Origin: Bradyrhizobium cenepequi
Lineage (GTDB): Bacteria > Pseudomonadota > Alphaproteobacteria > Rhizobiales > Xanthobacteraceae
Reading direction: 5' to 3'
DNA: 64,000 nucleotides
NCBI RefSeq assembly: GCF_020329485.1
Contig: NZ_JAGKJI010000038.1
Coordinates: 1-64,000, forward strand
The translations under genes were made by a program, and so were the position numbers. Shown here in pieces: positions 8,606 to 16,778 of the stretch (its first letter is position 1; each line of letters starts with the position of its first letter). Below the pieces are notes generated by a model. It saw nothing but the letters and a program-made list of their open reading frames with translations, had not been told where the DNA came from and did no database searches.

Positions 8606-9267
8606 GAGCGCCTCTGTCCGCCTTTCCCCGCAAGCAAGCAGGAGTTGGACGGCGAAGCCTCGGCTGAGGGACTCTCCATGTGCTGCGCTCGGGGATAGAG
8701 CCCCTCGGCGCCGACCATCCCCACCAGCTTGCTGGCGCCGAGTCACCCGTCCCCAGGTAGAATCATGCCCTCATCGGGCGCAAGTATCGGAATTCGAATT
8801 CTGCGAAAATGCCGGTTCGGATGGCTCAAAATGTCTGCGCCACTATGGGATCGGATACCGGCGATCCTCAATATTCCGCTGTCGCGAACGAACCGTCTCT
8901 GCTTGCTCTAAAGTCAATCCGGTCGCTACCTTCGCCATCTCCCAGGCCTTAACTGTCCATGACTCTACAGGCTCAATGATGAGAACCCAGTGTTCATTTG
9001 GCCCTGAATAGCCGCCAACCTCAGAAACTAATCCAGCCTAGCGTTTGCCAGGAAACCACAAGAGCTTAAATCTTGTCTCGCCAAGATCCGTTTTGCTCCT
9101 AAAGGTCATGCCGTTTTCTTCCTCAGCCACGCTCACCCCCAACCGGGTGAGTATGATCGCCTGCCGTTCTCTCCTAAACCTCAACGCCGTACCGCTCTTC
9201 GCTCCGTGCCGTTGGTGCCACCACACCATTCCGACCAAGACAGTAGCGGGTCCAGCAACTTCGAATT
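8606..9267. other. Intergenic stretch without a supported gene
   Basis: No open frame here resembles a known protein or continues the operon. An inverted repeat CTCGGCGCC / GGCGCCGAG (8704-8712 and 8734-8742) could form a stem with a 21-nt loop after fdxB, but no T-tract follows. Base use becomes less GC-rich toward the right, consistent with the edge of an accessory insertion. Confidence 0.4.
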
Positions 9268-10056
9268 CTACTGCACTTGACTCGGCTTTGCCGGCGGGGG
9301 CGGGGTGGGCGGCGGTTGATCTTTTGGCAGGAAGACTTGGCAGGAAATAGCAGTGCGACCGCCCCGTACCGCATTCAGGGTAATGATTGTGTCAGTGCTC
9401 GGATCTCGTCTGATAAAAGATGTTTGGGTCCCAATTAATACTGTCGCGTCGTGAGTGATGTTTTCTAAGGTCCTGCCGCGGCGAACCGTGAATTCCGTTA
9501 TCACGGGGAGAGCGACTTCGTAGCTGTGATAGCTTACGATGAGACTTATTCCAGCTCTTTGACGACGGCCGGTGCACTGCAACCCGTCGCGGCTTGCTAT
9601 ACATTTTGCCCAGTCTTCGGCGACTCCCGGACCGAGATACTGCTCGGAAAGAAAACCTGCTGCCGTTTCGTTCTGCTGGCGATCGGTTCTTGAGCAGTTC
9701 AGCCGTTTCCAGGCATCGATTTCGTCGGTGCTATTATGATCGGCGCCGAGAGTGCTGTGAGAGCCTTGTATAGTGACACCCGCGTACCCATCGCCTCCGC
9801 TAGCCCCAGTCTGCTGGGTTTTTGACATTTGAAAGTGGCGCTGAATTTCGCTGCTGTTTGCGCTGCACGCCCAATAATGCTCTGCGGCCTGATAACTTCG
9901 GTCGTTTGTCCCAATCCGCTTTGTTAATAGCGCATCTGACAATATGGCGTTGCAAGTATCCACGCCTTCAGCCTGTAACGCAGTTGGACAGGCGGTGAGC
10001 AAAACCCAAAGCGAGGCCGCGTTGACACCTCTGCGGACAATAGGCACGGGTGCCAT
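9268..10056 (-). CDS. Predicted secreted protein of unknown function
   Basis: A 262-residue frame with a plausible Sec signal peptide (basic VRRG, hydrophobic ASLWVLLTACPTAL, cleavage after LQA). The mature part contains several cysteines (about six: C35, C64, C122, C157, C166, C242), fitting disulfides in the periplasm, and ends in a proline run (PPPTPPPPAKP). No family is recognised. Codon use is less GC-biased than in the nif genes, suggesting recent acquisition. It stands alone between fdxB and a paiB/globin remnant. Confidence 0.55.
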   Translation of the reverse strand: MAPVPIVRRGVNAASLWVLLTACPTALQAEGVDTCNAILSDALLTKRIGTNDRSYQAAEHYWACSANSSEIQRHFQMSKTQQTGASGGDGYAGVTIQGSHSTLGADHNSTDEIDAWKRLNCSRTDRQQNETAAGFLSEQYLGPGVAEDWAKCIASRDGLQCTGRRQRAGISLIVSYHSYEVALPVITEFTVRRGRTLENITHDATVLIGTQTSFIRRDPSTDTIITLNAVRGGRTAISCQVFLPKDQPPPTPPPPAKPSQVQ

Positions 10057-10068
10057 TTCTCGCTCTCG

Positions 10069-10268
10069 TCACACAACTGCGTAATTCGTGGGTCGCGATC
10101 GGAACAGCAGACGCTCGTCGAGCGAGCCGACCAGCGCCGCCATCATGTCCATCAGCGTGATCCGCTGCCGCTCTATGTCGCCTGCGAACAGGTCTCTTGC
10201 ATCGGGGGCTAGTTCAATGAACCGACTGTAAAACAGGTCAGCGATGTCTCGACGTATCTGCCACATCG
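10069..10268 (-). pseudogene. Single-domain globin fragment fused to paiB remnant
   Basis: The minus-strand frame reads ADLFYSRFIELAPDARDLF, then GDIERQRITLMDMMAALVGSLD, which matches the A-to-E helix part of bacterial single-domain globins (FY-R-FELAPE-R-LF ... LM-x3-ALVG-LD). The heme-pocket second half is missing and the frame ends in NYAVV. It is joined in frame to the paiB C-terminal part, so a deletion has fused two unrelated genes. Not expected to bind heme. Confidence 0.6.
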
Positions 10269-10632
10269 CACGTTCGGGCTCCTGCAAGAACTCGACCGGC
10301 CCGTACGCGTGGACGGCGATGTAATTCCATGTCGGCACCACCTTCCCGGTTTCGTGCTTGGTGGCCTACCATGAGGGTGTCACGTAGGCTTCCGGACCCA
10401 CGAAGATCGCGAGAGCTTCGCCGGTCGGAGCCGAACGCCATTGTGGATTGGTCTTCGCCAAGTGCCCATACAGCACTCCGTGCTTTCCTTCGGTCTCATC
10501 GAGGAAGAGCGGCAAGGGTGTGGCGATCGGCCCTTCTGCCGTAGCCGTGACCAGATTGGCCAGGCGAGCGGAGCCGATGGTCGCTCGGATGTTTTCGCGA
10601 TCGTCATTTTTGAAGGCGGGGGGCACATACAT
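10269..10632 (-). pseudogene. PaiB-type FMN-binding protein pseudogene
   Basis: The first 88 codons (MYVPPAFKNDDRENI ... GHLAKTNPQW ... VGPEAYVTPSW) match the N-terminus of the PaiB/FMN-binding negative regulator family. The next expected block (Y-ATKHETGKVVPTWNY) is present but shifted: one base is missing after TGGTA at about 10366, which creates an in-frame TAG. Downstream it runs into a globin fragment. Both the frameshift and the truncation make it non-functional. Confidence 0.8.
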
Positions 10633-10794
10633 GGCGGTTCTCCGTTCTCGCGCCTGAGATAAACCGAGCCTGGTATGCTTGAAACTACCAGTTATCGATG
10701 ATTTTGCTGGTCCAGTTTCGGGGCATGCGACCTCGGGTTATCGGCGCGAACGAAGCTGAACCGACGGCCGGACGGGTCTAGTCTGATGCGGACG

Positions 10795-11399
10795 ACCCGG
10801 ATCAGCAAAGTCTGCTGATCTGGTATCCGAAAGTCACGGCGGCCGACGAGGGATACGTCAGGCCGGCGGTGAAGATCGAGTCCGGTGCCAAGTCTGCGCT
10901 TGATCCGAACCAACCCGCCATCGTCCGGCCCCTATCGCGGCGACGTACTCGCCGAGCTTGAGCTCAGTGTGCCCAACATCACCACCGTCGATGCTGAACG
11001 CACCTTCTGGGACAAGGTGGTGATCTTCACGGCCTGCGCCAATAGTTCGAGGGGCGCGGCGGAGGGCAGCGGATTTCCCGGCACTATTACGACGTCTACC
11101 GGTTGTTGGACTCCGATACTGGTCGCGTCGCCTTCGGGAATCTCGCTCTTGCCGCTGATTGCGTGCGACACGCCCGCATGGTTTTCAACTGCCCGGATTT
11201 GAATCTCGCTACCGCGGCTCCCGGATCGTTCACGCTGTCGCCAAATCGCCAGATGGCGGTCGAGCTTTCGTGCGACTACGCGGCGATGGTCGGGATGATC
11301 TTCGGAAACGCGCTGGCGCTGGAGGATGTTCTCGGCGGGATTAGCGAGCTCGAGGCGCGTATCAATGACACCGGGGCGAAGTCAGCCGCCGCAAGCTGA
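10795..11399 (+). pseudogene. abiEii-type nucleotidyltransferase toxin pseudogene
   Basis: Three frames together rebuild the C-terminal two thirds of an AbiEii/AbiGii toxin: QQSLLIWYPKVTAADEGYVR and KIESGAKSALDPN, then TTVDAERTFWDKVVI, then LDSDTGR-x-ALAADCVRHARM-F and SFTLSPNR, ending DYAAMVGMIFG. At least two frameshifts interrupt it and the N-terminal nucleotidyltransferase motif is absent. AbiE systems are phage-defence toxin-antitoxin pairs; no abiEi antitoxin is seen here. Confidence 0.75.
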
Positions 11400-11416
11400 G
11401 GCCGGGGGCAGGAGTG

Positions 11417-12225
11417 TGAATAGAGGCCGATACCTGTCGAAAATTTGTCGTGCCGCGGCTGCGGGCCGCGGGATGGGATGACGCGCCACCCGCGATCAAC
11501 GAACAGTGCACCTTCACCGACGGTCGGGTGACCTTTGTTGGGGGACGGGCTAGGCGCGGCCGACAGAAGCGCGCCGATTATATTCTGCGTTTCAGCGCCG
11601 ACTATCCGATCGCTGTCGTAGAAGCGAAAGCCAGCTCCAAGTCTGCCGGCAACGGTCAGCAGCAAGCGAGGGACTACGCCGAGATTCTGGGGTTGAAATT
11701 CGCCTTCGCCAACAACGGCGCAGATATCGTGGAGTTCGACTTCTTCACGGGTAGCGAGACCCTGCGCGCCGATTTTCCGGCGCCGGCCGAATTACGGCGC
11801 GCCAGCGCGCGGGCCTCGGCCTGTCCGACGATACCGCGGCGGATCGCCTTCTCACGCCAGGATTTCCCGACCCTGGCAAGCCGCTTCGCTACTATCAGGA
11901 GAACGCCGTCAATCAAGCGCTGCAAGCCATTCTGACCGGACGGCGCCGCGTGCTTCTAACCTTGTGCACCGGAGTCGACAAGACCGCGGTGGCGTTTCAA
12001 ATTGCCTGGCGGCTTTGGAACGCCGGATGGAACAAGCGCGGCGACTTCCGTAAACCAAGGATCCTCTTCCTCGCTGATCGCAATATCCTCGTCGACGACC
12101 CCATGGGGAAGACCTTCGCATGGTTCGGCGACGCGCGCTTCAAGACCGAGAACGGCGTCGTCAGCCACCGGTCGCAATTAGTTGTTGTCTCGCTTGCGAC
12201 GCCGCGCGCCGGACTCCCAAGAAAG
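11417..12225 (+). pseudogene. Type I restriction endonuclease subunit R (hsdR) pseudogene
   Basis: Begins EADTCRKFVVPRLRAAGWD, continues with the nuclease-like block RADYILRF...PIAVVEAKAS, then after a frameshift near 11800 with PGKPLRYYQENAVNQALQA and the helicase P-loop region. The Walker A motif is degenerate (LCTGVDKT instead of CTGTGKT). It then shows RPRILFLADRNILVDDP-like text and stops being recognisable near 12220, far short of a full HsdR. No hsdM or hsdS is in the window. Confidence 0.8.
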
Positions 12226-12242
12226 GTGAGGCGATCGGTACT

Positions 12243-12258
12243 TTGCGCGATTTTTGCA
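12243..12258 (+). promoter_or_regulatory. Possible weak sigma-54 promoter before Rieske gene
   Basis: TTGCGCGATTTTTGCA keeps a perfect -12 (TTGCA) but has TG instead of GG at -24. It is 38 bp before the Rieske ATG. A near-match to a NifA site (TGT-N10-ACG) is at 12186-12201. Suggestive only. Confidence 0.3.
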
Positions 12259-12296
12259 AGGCTGATCGCAGGATGATCAATTGAAAGTTGTTTGGC

Positions 12297-12710
12297 ATGA
12301 ACGAGCAGCGGACGCAGCCGAATACCGCCTATGCGATCTGCGGCTTCAACGATATTCCAAGCCAGCGCGCCATGGGCTTCCACCTCATGATCGTCGACGA
12401 AGACGGCAGCCACAGGCCGTGGCTCATTGTCGTGGTGCGCTGGGGCAAGCGGGTGTTTGGCTACCTCAACAAATGCCCGCACAACGGCGTCAAGCTGGAC
12501 TGGGAACGCAACCAGTTTTTCGATCCCCGCGGCATCCGGCTGATGTGCAGCAAGCACGGCTCGACCTTCGAGCTCAGCACCGGCCGCTGTGTCGACGGCC
12601 CATGCAAGGGCAGCAGGCTCACGCCGGTCGCGTTGACGGTGCTGGACGGCGACATCTGCGTGACCGGCGTGCGGCTTGTGGAGGAGGAGGATCCCTCCGG
12701 CGAAAGCTGA
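12297..12710 (+). CDS. Rieske-type [2Fe-2S] protein
   Basis: A 137-residue protein with the Rieske cluster motifs C-P-H (NKCPHNGVKLD) and C-x2-H (MCSKHGSTFEL) and the GPCKGSRLTPV loop, close to soluble Rieske ferredoxins. Likely a cytoplasmic one-electron carrier. ATG 12297 is chosen; a TTG at 12288 is possible. A paralogue of similar size is at 23273-23722, so the nif region holds two. It sits just upstream of a converging unknown gene. Confidence 0.85.
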   Translation: MNEQRTQPNTAYAICGFNDIPSQRAMGFHLMIVDEDGSHRPWLIVVVRWGKRVFGYLNKCPHNGVKLDWERNQFFDPRGIRLMCSKHGSTFELSTGRCVDGPCKGSRLTPVALTVLDGDICVTGVRLVEEEDPSGES

Positions 12711-12719
12711 AGCCGGCGC

Positions 12720-13310
12720 TCAGATCGGCCGGTTCTCGTTGCGGTTTCTCACGGGCTCCATCCTCTTCAGCCCGTCCTCGTAAGAGATCTCGTCATAGGA
12801 CGCATCCACATCCTTGGCCGCGTCGAGCAGGTAGTCGAGCTTGCCTGGCGCATCGAGCTTCTTGATGTCATTCTTGTCGACCCCGACCAGCTCCATCATC
12901 TCCTTCCAAACGGTGGATTCATCGCACGGCAACACGTTGAAGGTGATACCATCGAGCTTGATTCGGTATTTCGCCAACAGGTCTATGTTGTTGCAAAACA
13001 TGAAGTAGCTGCCATCAGGACTTAGCGCGCCCTCAAGAACGTTTGCAACATCGGCAAGATAAGCGAAGCAGTGCAGATAGCCGGCCAGCACCGGAATGGT
13101 GCTTTCGCCTTCCTGCACGACCGTCAGCACCTGCTCGATCGAATAGTGGGGCGGCCGCTTCTCGTCCGCGACCTGGGCCTGGAATTTCAGTGCGATATCG
13201 CCGCGAAAGCCGAACCGACCCCGCTTGGTGGTCCCGCCCTTGAATATGGCATTGAGCAGGCGCCCCTCCTTCTCCAACCGGCTGAGCGCGGTGTTCTCGA
13301 TTGCAGTCAT
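12720..13310 (-). CDS. Unknown conserved-looking protein with sigma-54-type promoter
   Basis: A 196-residue cytoplasmic protein with no signal peptide or membrane segment. It contains a central block with cysteines and aromatic residues (AGYLHCFAYLADVANVLEGAL, SYFMFCNNIDLL, NVLPCDESTVWKEMMEL) and an acidic, charged C-terminus. I do not recognise the family. Its 3' end faces the Rieske gene with 9 bp between stops. It is transcribed divergently from the iscA-nifU-nifS operon, and both have -24/-12 elements in the shared 277-bp spacer, which points to a nitrogen-fixation role. Confidence 0.7.
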   Translation of the reverse strand: MTAIENTALSRLEKEGRLLNAIFKGGTTKRGRFGFRGDIALKFQAQVADEKRPPHYSIEQVLTVVQEGESTIPVLAGYLHCFAYLADVANVLEGALSPDGSYFMFCNNIDLLAKYRIKLDGITFNVLPCDESTVWKEMMELVGVDKNDIKKLDAPGKLDYLLDAAKDVDASYDEISYEDGLKRMEPVRNRNENRPI

Positions 13311-13366
13311 GAAAAATCATCCCTCGATCCAAGACAGGCGCCGGACGCCGGCGGCGCGAGAGGCAA

Positions 13367-13382
13367 TGCAAAATGTTTGCCG
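13367..13382 (-). promoter_or_regulatory. Likely sigma-54 promoter of the 12.7-13.3 kb unknown gene
   Basis: On the minus strand CGGCAAACATTTTGCA has the invariant GG at -24 and GC at -12 with correct spacing, 57 bp before the ATG. The -24 box deviates from TGGCAC at two positions. Confidence 0.5.
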
Positions 13383-13534
13383 CCGCGTACGTGACGCTTG
13401 ATCGGCGGAATCCATAAAGAAAACACGCAAAGCCGCCGCGATCCCTCGAAGACCTTTGTCAGCAACCCGACGTGCGTCATAAAGCCAACAGGTGCGATTT
13501 CGAAAAAGGTGAGCATTGTCAAGCTCGTGCGCGC

Positions 13535-13550
13535 TGGCATGCGACTTGCC
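13535..13550 (+). promoter_or_regulatory. sigma-54 promoter of the iscA-nifU-nifS operon
   Basis: TGGCATGCGACTTGCC matches TGGCAY-N5-TTGC, 38 bp before the IscA-like start. A near-consensus NifA site, TGT-N10-ACG, lies at 13457-13472, 62 bp upstream. Confidence 0.8.
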
Positions 13551-13587
13551 AATCCCCATGCAAACGATTCGGCAAATGAAAGGTGCC

Positions 13588-13911
13588 ATGATCAATCTGA
13601 CGGATAGCGCAGTCAATGCGCTCAAGAGCGCGATCTCGGCTTCGGCGCAGCCGACGAGCGGCCTGCGCATCATGGTCGAGGCCGGCGGCTGCGACGGATT
13701 CAAATACAAGATGGGCCTCGCCGACGAGGCAAAACCCGACGACACCGTCATCGAGCGCGACGGCATCAAGGTGTTCGTCGACAATATGAGCCATGAGCAC
13801 CTCGCCGGCTCGACGATCGATTTCGTGGTGGCGCTGGAGGGCACGGGCTTCACCTTCGACAACCCAAACGCCAGCTCAAGCTGCTCCTGTGGTAAATCCT
13901 TCAGCAGATAA
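13588..13911 (+). CDS. IscA/HesB-type Fe-S carrier (IscN-like)
   Basis: A-type carrier protein of 107 residues. The family cysteines are visible as GGCDGFKY and the C-terminal SSCSCGKSF (C-x-C). It takes Fe-S clusters to target proteins, here presumably nitrogenase components. ATG 13588 has AAAGGTG in front of it; an in-frame ATG at 13576 lacks an RBS. It opens the operon with nifU and nifS, the arrangement described as iscN-nifU-nifS in rhizobia. Confidence 0.9.
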   Translation: MINLTDSAVNALKSAISASAQPTSGLRIMVEAGGCDGFKYKMGLADEAKPDDTVIERDGIKVFVDNMSHEHLAGSTIDFVVALEGTGFTFDNPNASSSCSCGKSFSR

Positions 13912-13927
13912 AAGGAGAAATCAAAGC

Positions 13928-14218
13928 ATGCTGGTCGAACCGGAACAACTGAAGCAACCGTCGGTCATTGAGACCGATCGGGAGCAACTCATTCGCGCCG
14001 TGATCGAGGAGATTCGGCCCAATCTGCAACGCGACGGCGGCGACTGTCAGCTGGTCGGGACGGACGGCAGCAAGATCATGGTCAAGCTGACTGGTGCCTG
14101 CGTGTTCTGCAAGCTTTCAAGCGCGACGCTAGAAAACATTCAGGCGCGGCTGGTCGAAAGGCTCGGCGAACTCGTTCGCCTGATCCCCGTCGCCGGCGCC
14201 GCCAATGCGCGGCATTGA
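13928..14218 (+). CDS. nifU: NifU-type protein, C-terminal Nfu domain only
   Basis: A 96-residue protein that corresponds only to the Nfu-like C-terminal domain of NifU: EEIRPNLQRDGGDCQLV and the CVFC cluster motif. The N-terminal IscU-like scaffold and central [2Fe-2S] domain of full-length NifU are absent. It binds labile Fe-S clusters through CxxC. It lies 16 bp after the IscA-like gene (RBS AAAGGAGAAAT) and overlaps a possible TTG start of nifS. Confidence 0.88.
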   Translation: MLVEPEQLKQPSVIETDREQLIRAVIEEIRPNLQRDGGDCQLVGTDGSKIMVKLTGACVFCKLSSATLENIQARLVERLGELVRLIPVAGAANARH

Positions 14219-14229
14219 ACGAGGCGTTT

Positions 14230-15414
14230 GTGCCGATCTATCTCGACAACAATGCGACCACGCGGACGGATCCGTGTGTATTGCAAGCCATGTTGCCGTT
14301 CTTCACGGAGCGGTTCGGCAATGCCTCGTCCACCCATGCCTACGGCAGCGAGGTCGCGGGCGCGGTGGCGAAGGCGCGCCGCAGCCTGCAGGGCTTGCTG
14401 GGAGCCGCCCACGATTATGAGATCGTCTTCACCTCTGGCGGGACCGAGTCCAACAACGCCGCCATCCTTTCTGCGCTTGCAACCCAGGAAGGGCGCGACG
14501 AGATCGTCACCACCTCCGTCGAGCATTCCGCCATCCTCACACTGGTCGAGCACTTGGCGACAAGGGGCATCAAGGCACATGTGATCCCGGTGGATTCGCG
14601 CGGACGGCTCGACGTCGAGGCGTTTCGCTGGGCGCTTGGACCACGCACGGCGATTGCGTCGGTTATGTGGGCCAACAACGAGACCGGCACGATTTTCCCG
14701 ATGGAGCCTCTGGCCGGGTTGGCGCGTGCGGCAGGTGCGCTGTTTCACGCCGATGCGGTGCAGGCCATAGGCAGGATGCCCATCGACCTGAAGGACAGTG
14801 CTATCGACATGCTGTCGCTATCCGCGCACAAGCTGCACGGCCCCAAGGGAATCGGCGCGCTCTATTTGCGCCAAGGCACGAAATTTAGGCCGCTGATCTG
14901 GGGCGGGGCACAGGAACGATGGCGCCGCGCCGGAACCGAGAACATCCCCGGCATCGTCGGCCTTGGAAAAGCTGCAGAGCTTGCGGCCGAGCGGTTCGAG
15001 CCGGAGCGCGTTCGTATTGGTGCGTTGCGCGATCGCCTGGAACAGGCGATTTTGCACAACGGCCACTGCTTGGCGCTCGGCGACGTCAGCAACCGGCTGC
15101 CGAACACGGCCAACATCGCCTTCGAAGATCTCGAAGGCGAAGCAATCGTCCACCATCTCCATCGTGCGGGCATTGCCGCTTCGCTCGGATCAGCTTGCAG
15201 CTCCAGCTCAATGGAGCCGTCGCATGTGCTGCGCGCCATGAACGTGCCGGCGAGGAGCCTGCGCGGCGCGGTGCGCTTTTCCTTGTCGCGTGAAACCACC
15301 GTCGAAGAAGTCGATCAGGTCGTCCGCGTACTGTCCGGCATCGTGGCTCACCTGCGCGCCATGTCACGAGAGCATCCCAATCCTGCCAGCAATTCGCCCC
15401 GATGCACGAGTTGA
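14230..15414 (+). CDS. nifS: Cysteine desulfurase NifS
   Basis: PLP enzyme that releases sulfur from cysteine for Fe-S cluster assembly. Seen: YLDNNATTR near the start, the PLP lysine in SAHKLHGPKGIGALY, and the persulfide cysteine in GSACSSSSMEPSHVL. Length about 394 residues, normal for NifS. Start GTG 14230 is preferred because ACGAGG lies 5 bp upstream and YLDNN should be near the N-terminus; TTG 14215, overlapping the nifU stop, is the alternative. The fixU start follows after 4 bp. Confidence 0.95.
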   Translation: MPIYLDNNATTRTDPCVLQAMLPFFTERFGNASSTHAYGSEVAGAVAKARRSLQGLLGAAHDYEIVFTSGGTESNNAAILSALATQEGRDEIVTTSVEHSAILTLVEHLATRGIKAHVIPVDSRGRLDVEAFRWALGPRTAIASVMWANNETGTIFPMEPLAGLARAAGALFHADAVQAIGRMPIDLKDSAIDMLSLSAHKLHGPKGIGALYLRQGTKFRPLIWGGAQERWRRAGTENIPGIVGLGKAAELAAERFEPERVRIGALRDRLEQAILHNGHCLALGDVSNRLPNTANIAFEDLEGEAIVHHLHRAGIAASLGSACSSSSMEPSHVLRAMNVPARSLRGAVRFSLSRETTVEEVDQVVRVLSGIVAHLRAMSREHPNPASNSPRCTS

Positions 15415-15418
15415 TCTC

Positions 15419-15643
15419 ATGAAAGTCATGATTCGCCGCTCTCCGGAGGCGGGCCTGTCGATTTACGTGCCGAAAAAAGATCTCGAGGAGCCGATCGTCG
15501 AATCGGAGCACGAGGCGCTGTGGGGCGGCTGGATCAGAATAGCCAATGGCTGGGTGCTCGATCTCCCCGAGATGGCGAGTGACACGCCGCTGCCGATCAC
15601 GATCAATGCCAGGAAGCGTGGCGAGCACGGGGACGACCGATGA
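15419..15643 (+). CDS. fixU: FixU/NifT protein
   Basis: A 74-residue protein of the NifT/FixU family, recognisable from MKVMIRR at the N-terminus, YVPKKDLEEPIV and WGG...ANGW. Function is not settled; deletion in other diazotrophs has a mild effect. It starts 4 bp after the nifS stop, and its TGA overlaps the ATG of the next gene (ATGA), so the three are translationally coupled. Confidence 0.9.
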   Translation: MKVMIRRSPEAGLSIYVPKKDLEEPIVESEHEALWGGWIRIANGWVLDLPEMASDTPLPITINARKRGEHGDDR

Positions 15644-16503
15644 AGGCGATGGCGCAAATCGATTTTGTCAACGCGGCCGATGCGGACGCGGTTCTCACTG
15701 ACGTCGCGACTAGGCTGCGTGCCGGCAGCATTGTTCCCTATCTCGGACCTGGCCTCGCCGAGTTGTCCAAACCGGATGCGCCGATGACGCCGGAGACCTT
15801 GGCTGCCTTTTTCGCCAACAAGGTCGCGCTGCCCCGCCGGGCCAGGGGCAATGTCTGGGCCTCGGCGCAGCACATCGAGAGCAACAAACATCGCTCCACC
15901 GTGACGGCATTGCTGGCGCAGGCCTTTGCTGCGCCGGTCGAGCCGACGCCACTGCATCATCATCTCGCCGCGCTACCCCTGCCTGTCATCGTCGATGCCT
16001 GGTATGACGGCGCGATGCGTGCGGCGCTTGGCAAGCACCAGGGGTGGGGCGAGGTGCAGGGCATCACCCGCGCCGGCATCGGCGAGGACCGCTGGTATCG
16101 CTTCTATGATGCGGAGGGCAGAGAGGTCGATCGCGCTGCGTCACAGAGCTGGACCACGGTCCTCTACAAGCCGCACGGCGGCGTGTTGCCTGCCAGGAAC
16201 TTCCTGATCTCTGACGCCGACTATGTCGAGGTGCTGACCGAGATCGACATTCAGACGCCGATCCCCGATGTGGTGAAAGAGCGGCGCAGTGGCCGAAGCT
16301 TTCTCTTCATCGGCTGCCGATTCAATGATCAGCTGCTGCGAACCTATGCGCGGCAGCTCACCAAGCGCTCGGCCGGTGTTCATTACGCCATCGTGGAGCC
16401 GGATGTGCTGTCCAGGAATGAGCTGCGTTTTCTGGTCGAACAGGGCCTGACGCCGCTTGCGATCCCGCTCCCGCGCGCGATCGAGATCCTGCTCGCCGGC
16501 TGA
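15640..16503 (+). CDS. SIR2-like domain protein of the nif cluster
   Basis: A 287-residue protein with the SIR2_2-type start LRAGSIVPYLGPGLAEL (nucleotide-binding loop) and a later YKPHGG block comparable with the K-L-H-G histidine of this family. The C-terminal part GRSFLFIGCRFNDQLLRTYAR is the second half of the Rossmann-like fold. SIR2-like proteins bind or hydrolyse NAD; the role here is unknown. It is coupled to fixU by a 4-bp overlap, so it is a true member of the NifA-controlled iscA-nifU-nifS operon. An alternative start is ATG 15649. Confidence 0.75.
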   Translation: MKAMAQIDFVNAADADAVLTDVATRLRAGSIVPYLGPGLAELSKPDAPMTPETLAAFFANKVALPRRARGNVWASAQHIESNKHRSTVTALLAQAFAAPVEPTPLHHHLAALPLPVIVDAWYDGAMRAALGKHQGWGEVQGITRAGIGEDRWYRFYDAEGREVDRAASQSWTTVLYKPHGGVLPARNFLISDADYVEVLTEIDIQTPIPDVVKERRSGRSFLFIGCRFNDQLLRTYARQLTKRSAGVHYAIVEPDVLSRNELRFLVEQGLTPLAIPLPRAIEILLAG

Positions 16504-16611
16504 CAGATCCTGTCGATGGGTCGATATTGCTCGCCTGCCGGCGCACGCGAGTGTCTTGCGTTTCGCGCCAGGGAATGACTGCGCTCATCTCTATGTCAGG
16601 ATCGAGACGCC

Positions 16612-16627
16612 TGTCACACTTCAAACA
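16612..16627 (+). promoter_or_regulatory. NifA upstream activator site of nifB
   Basis: Exact TGT-N10-ACA (TGTCACACTTCAAACA), 95 bp before the -24/-12 element of nifB. Confidence 0.8.
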
Positions 16628-16722
16628 TTTCTAATGTCGTGCAGAAGCCTTTGCTTCCACGGTAAACCGCGGCAGGCGGCTCGCTTTTTGGCTTAGATCA
16701 AAATTGCTCGCAATTCCAACCG

Positions 16723-16738
16723 TGGCACGCGAGTTGCT
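16723..16738 (+). promoter_or_regulatory. sigma-54 promoter of the nifB operon
   Basis: TGGCACGCGAGTTGCT is a perfect -24/-12 element, 40 bp before the nifB ATG. Confidence 0.95.
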
Positions 16739-16778
16739 AATCTTATTTTCAGTTTCCGCCTGCAGGGAGAATGGAAGG

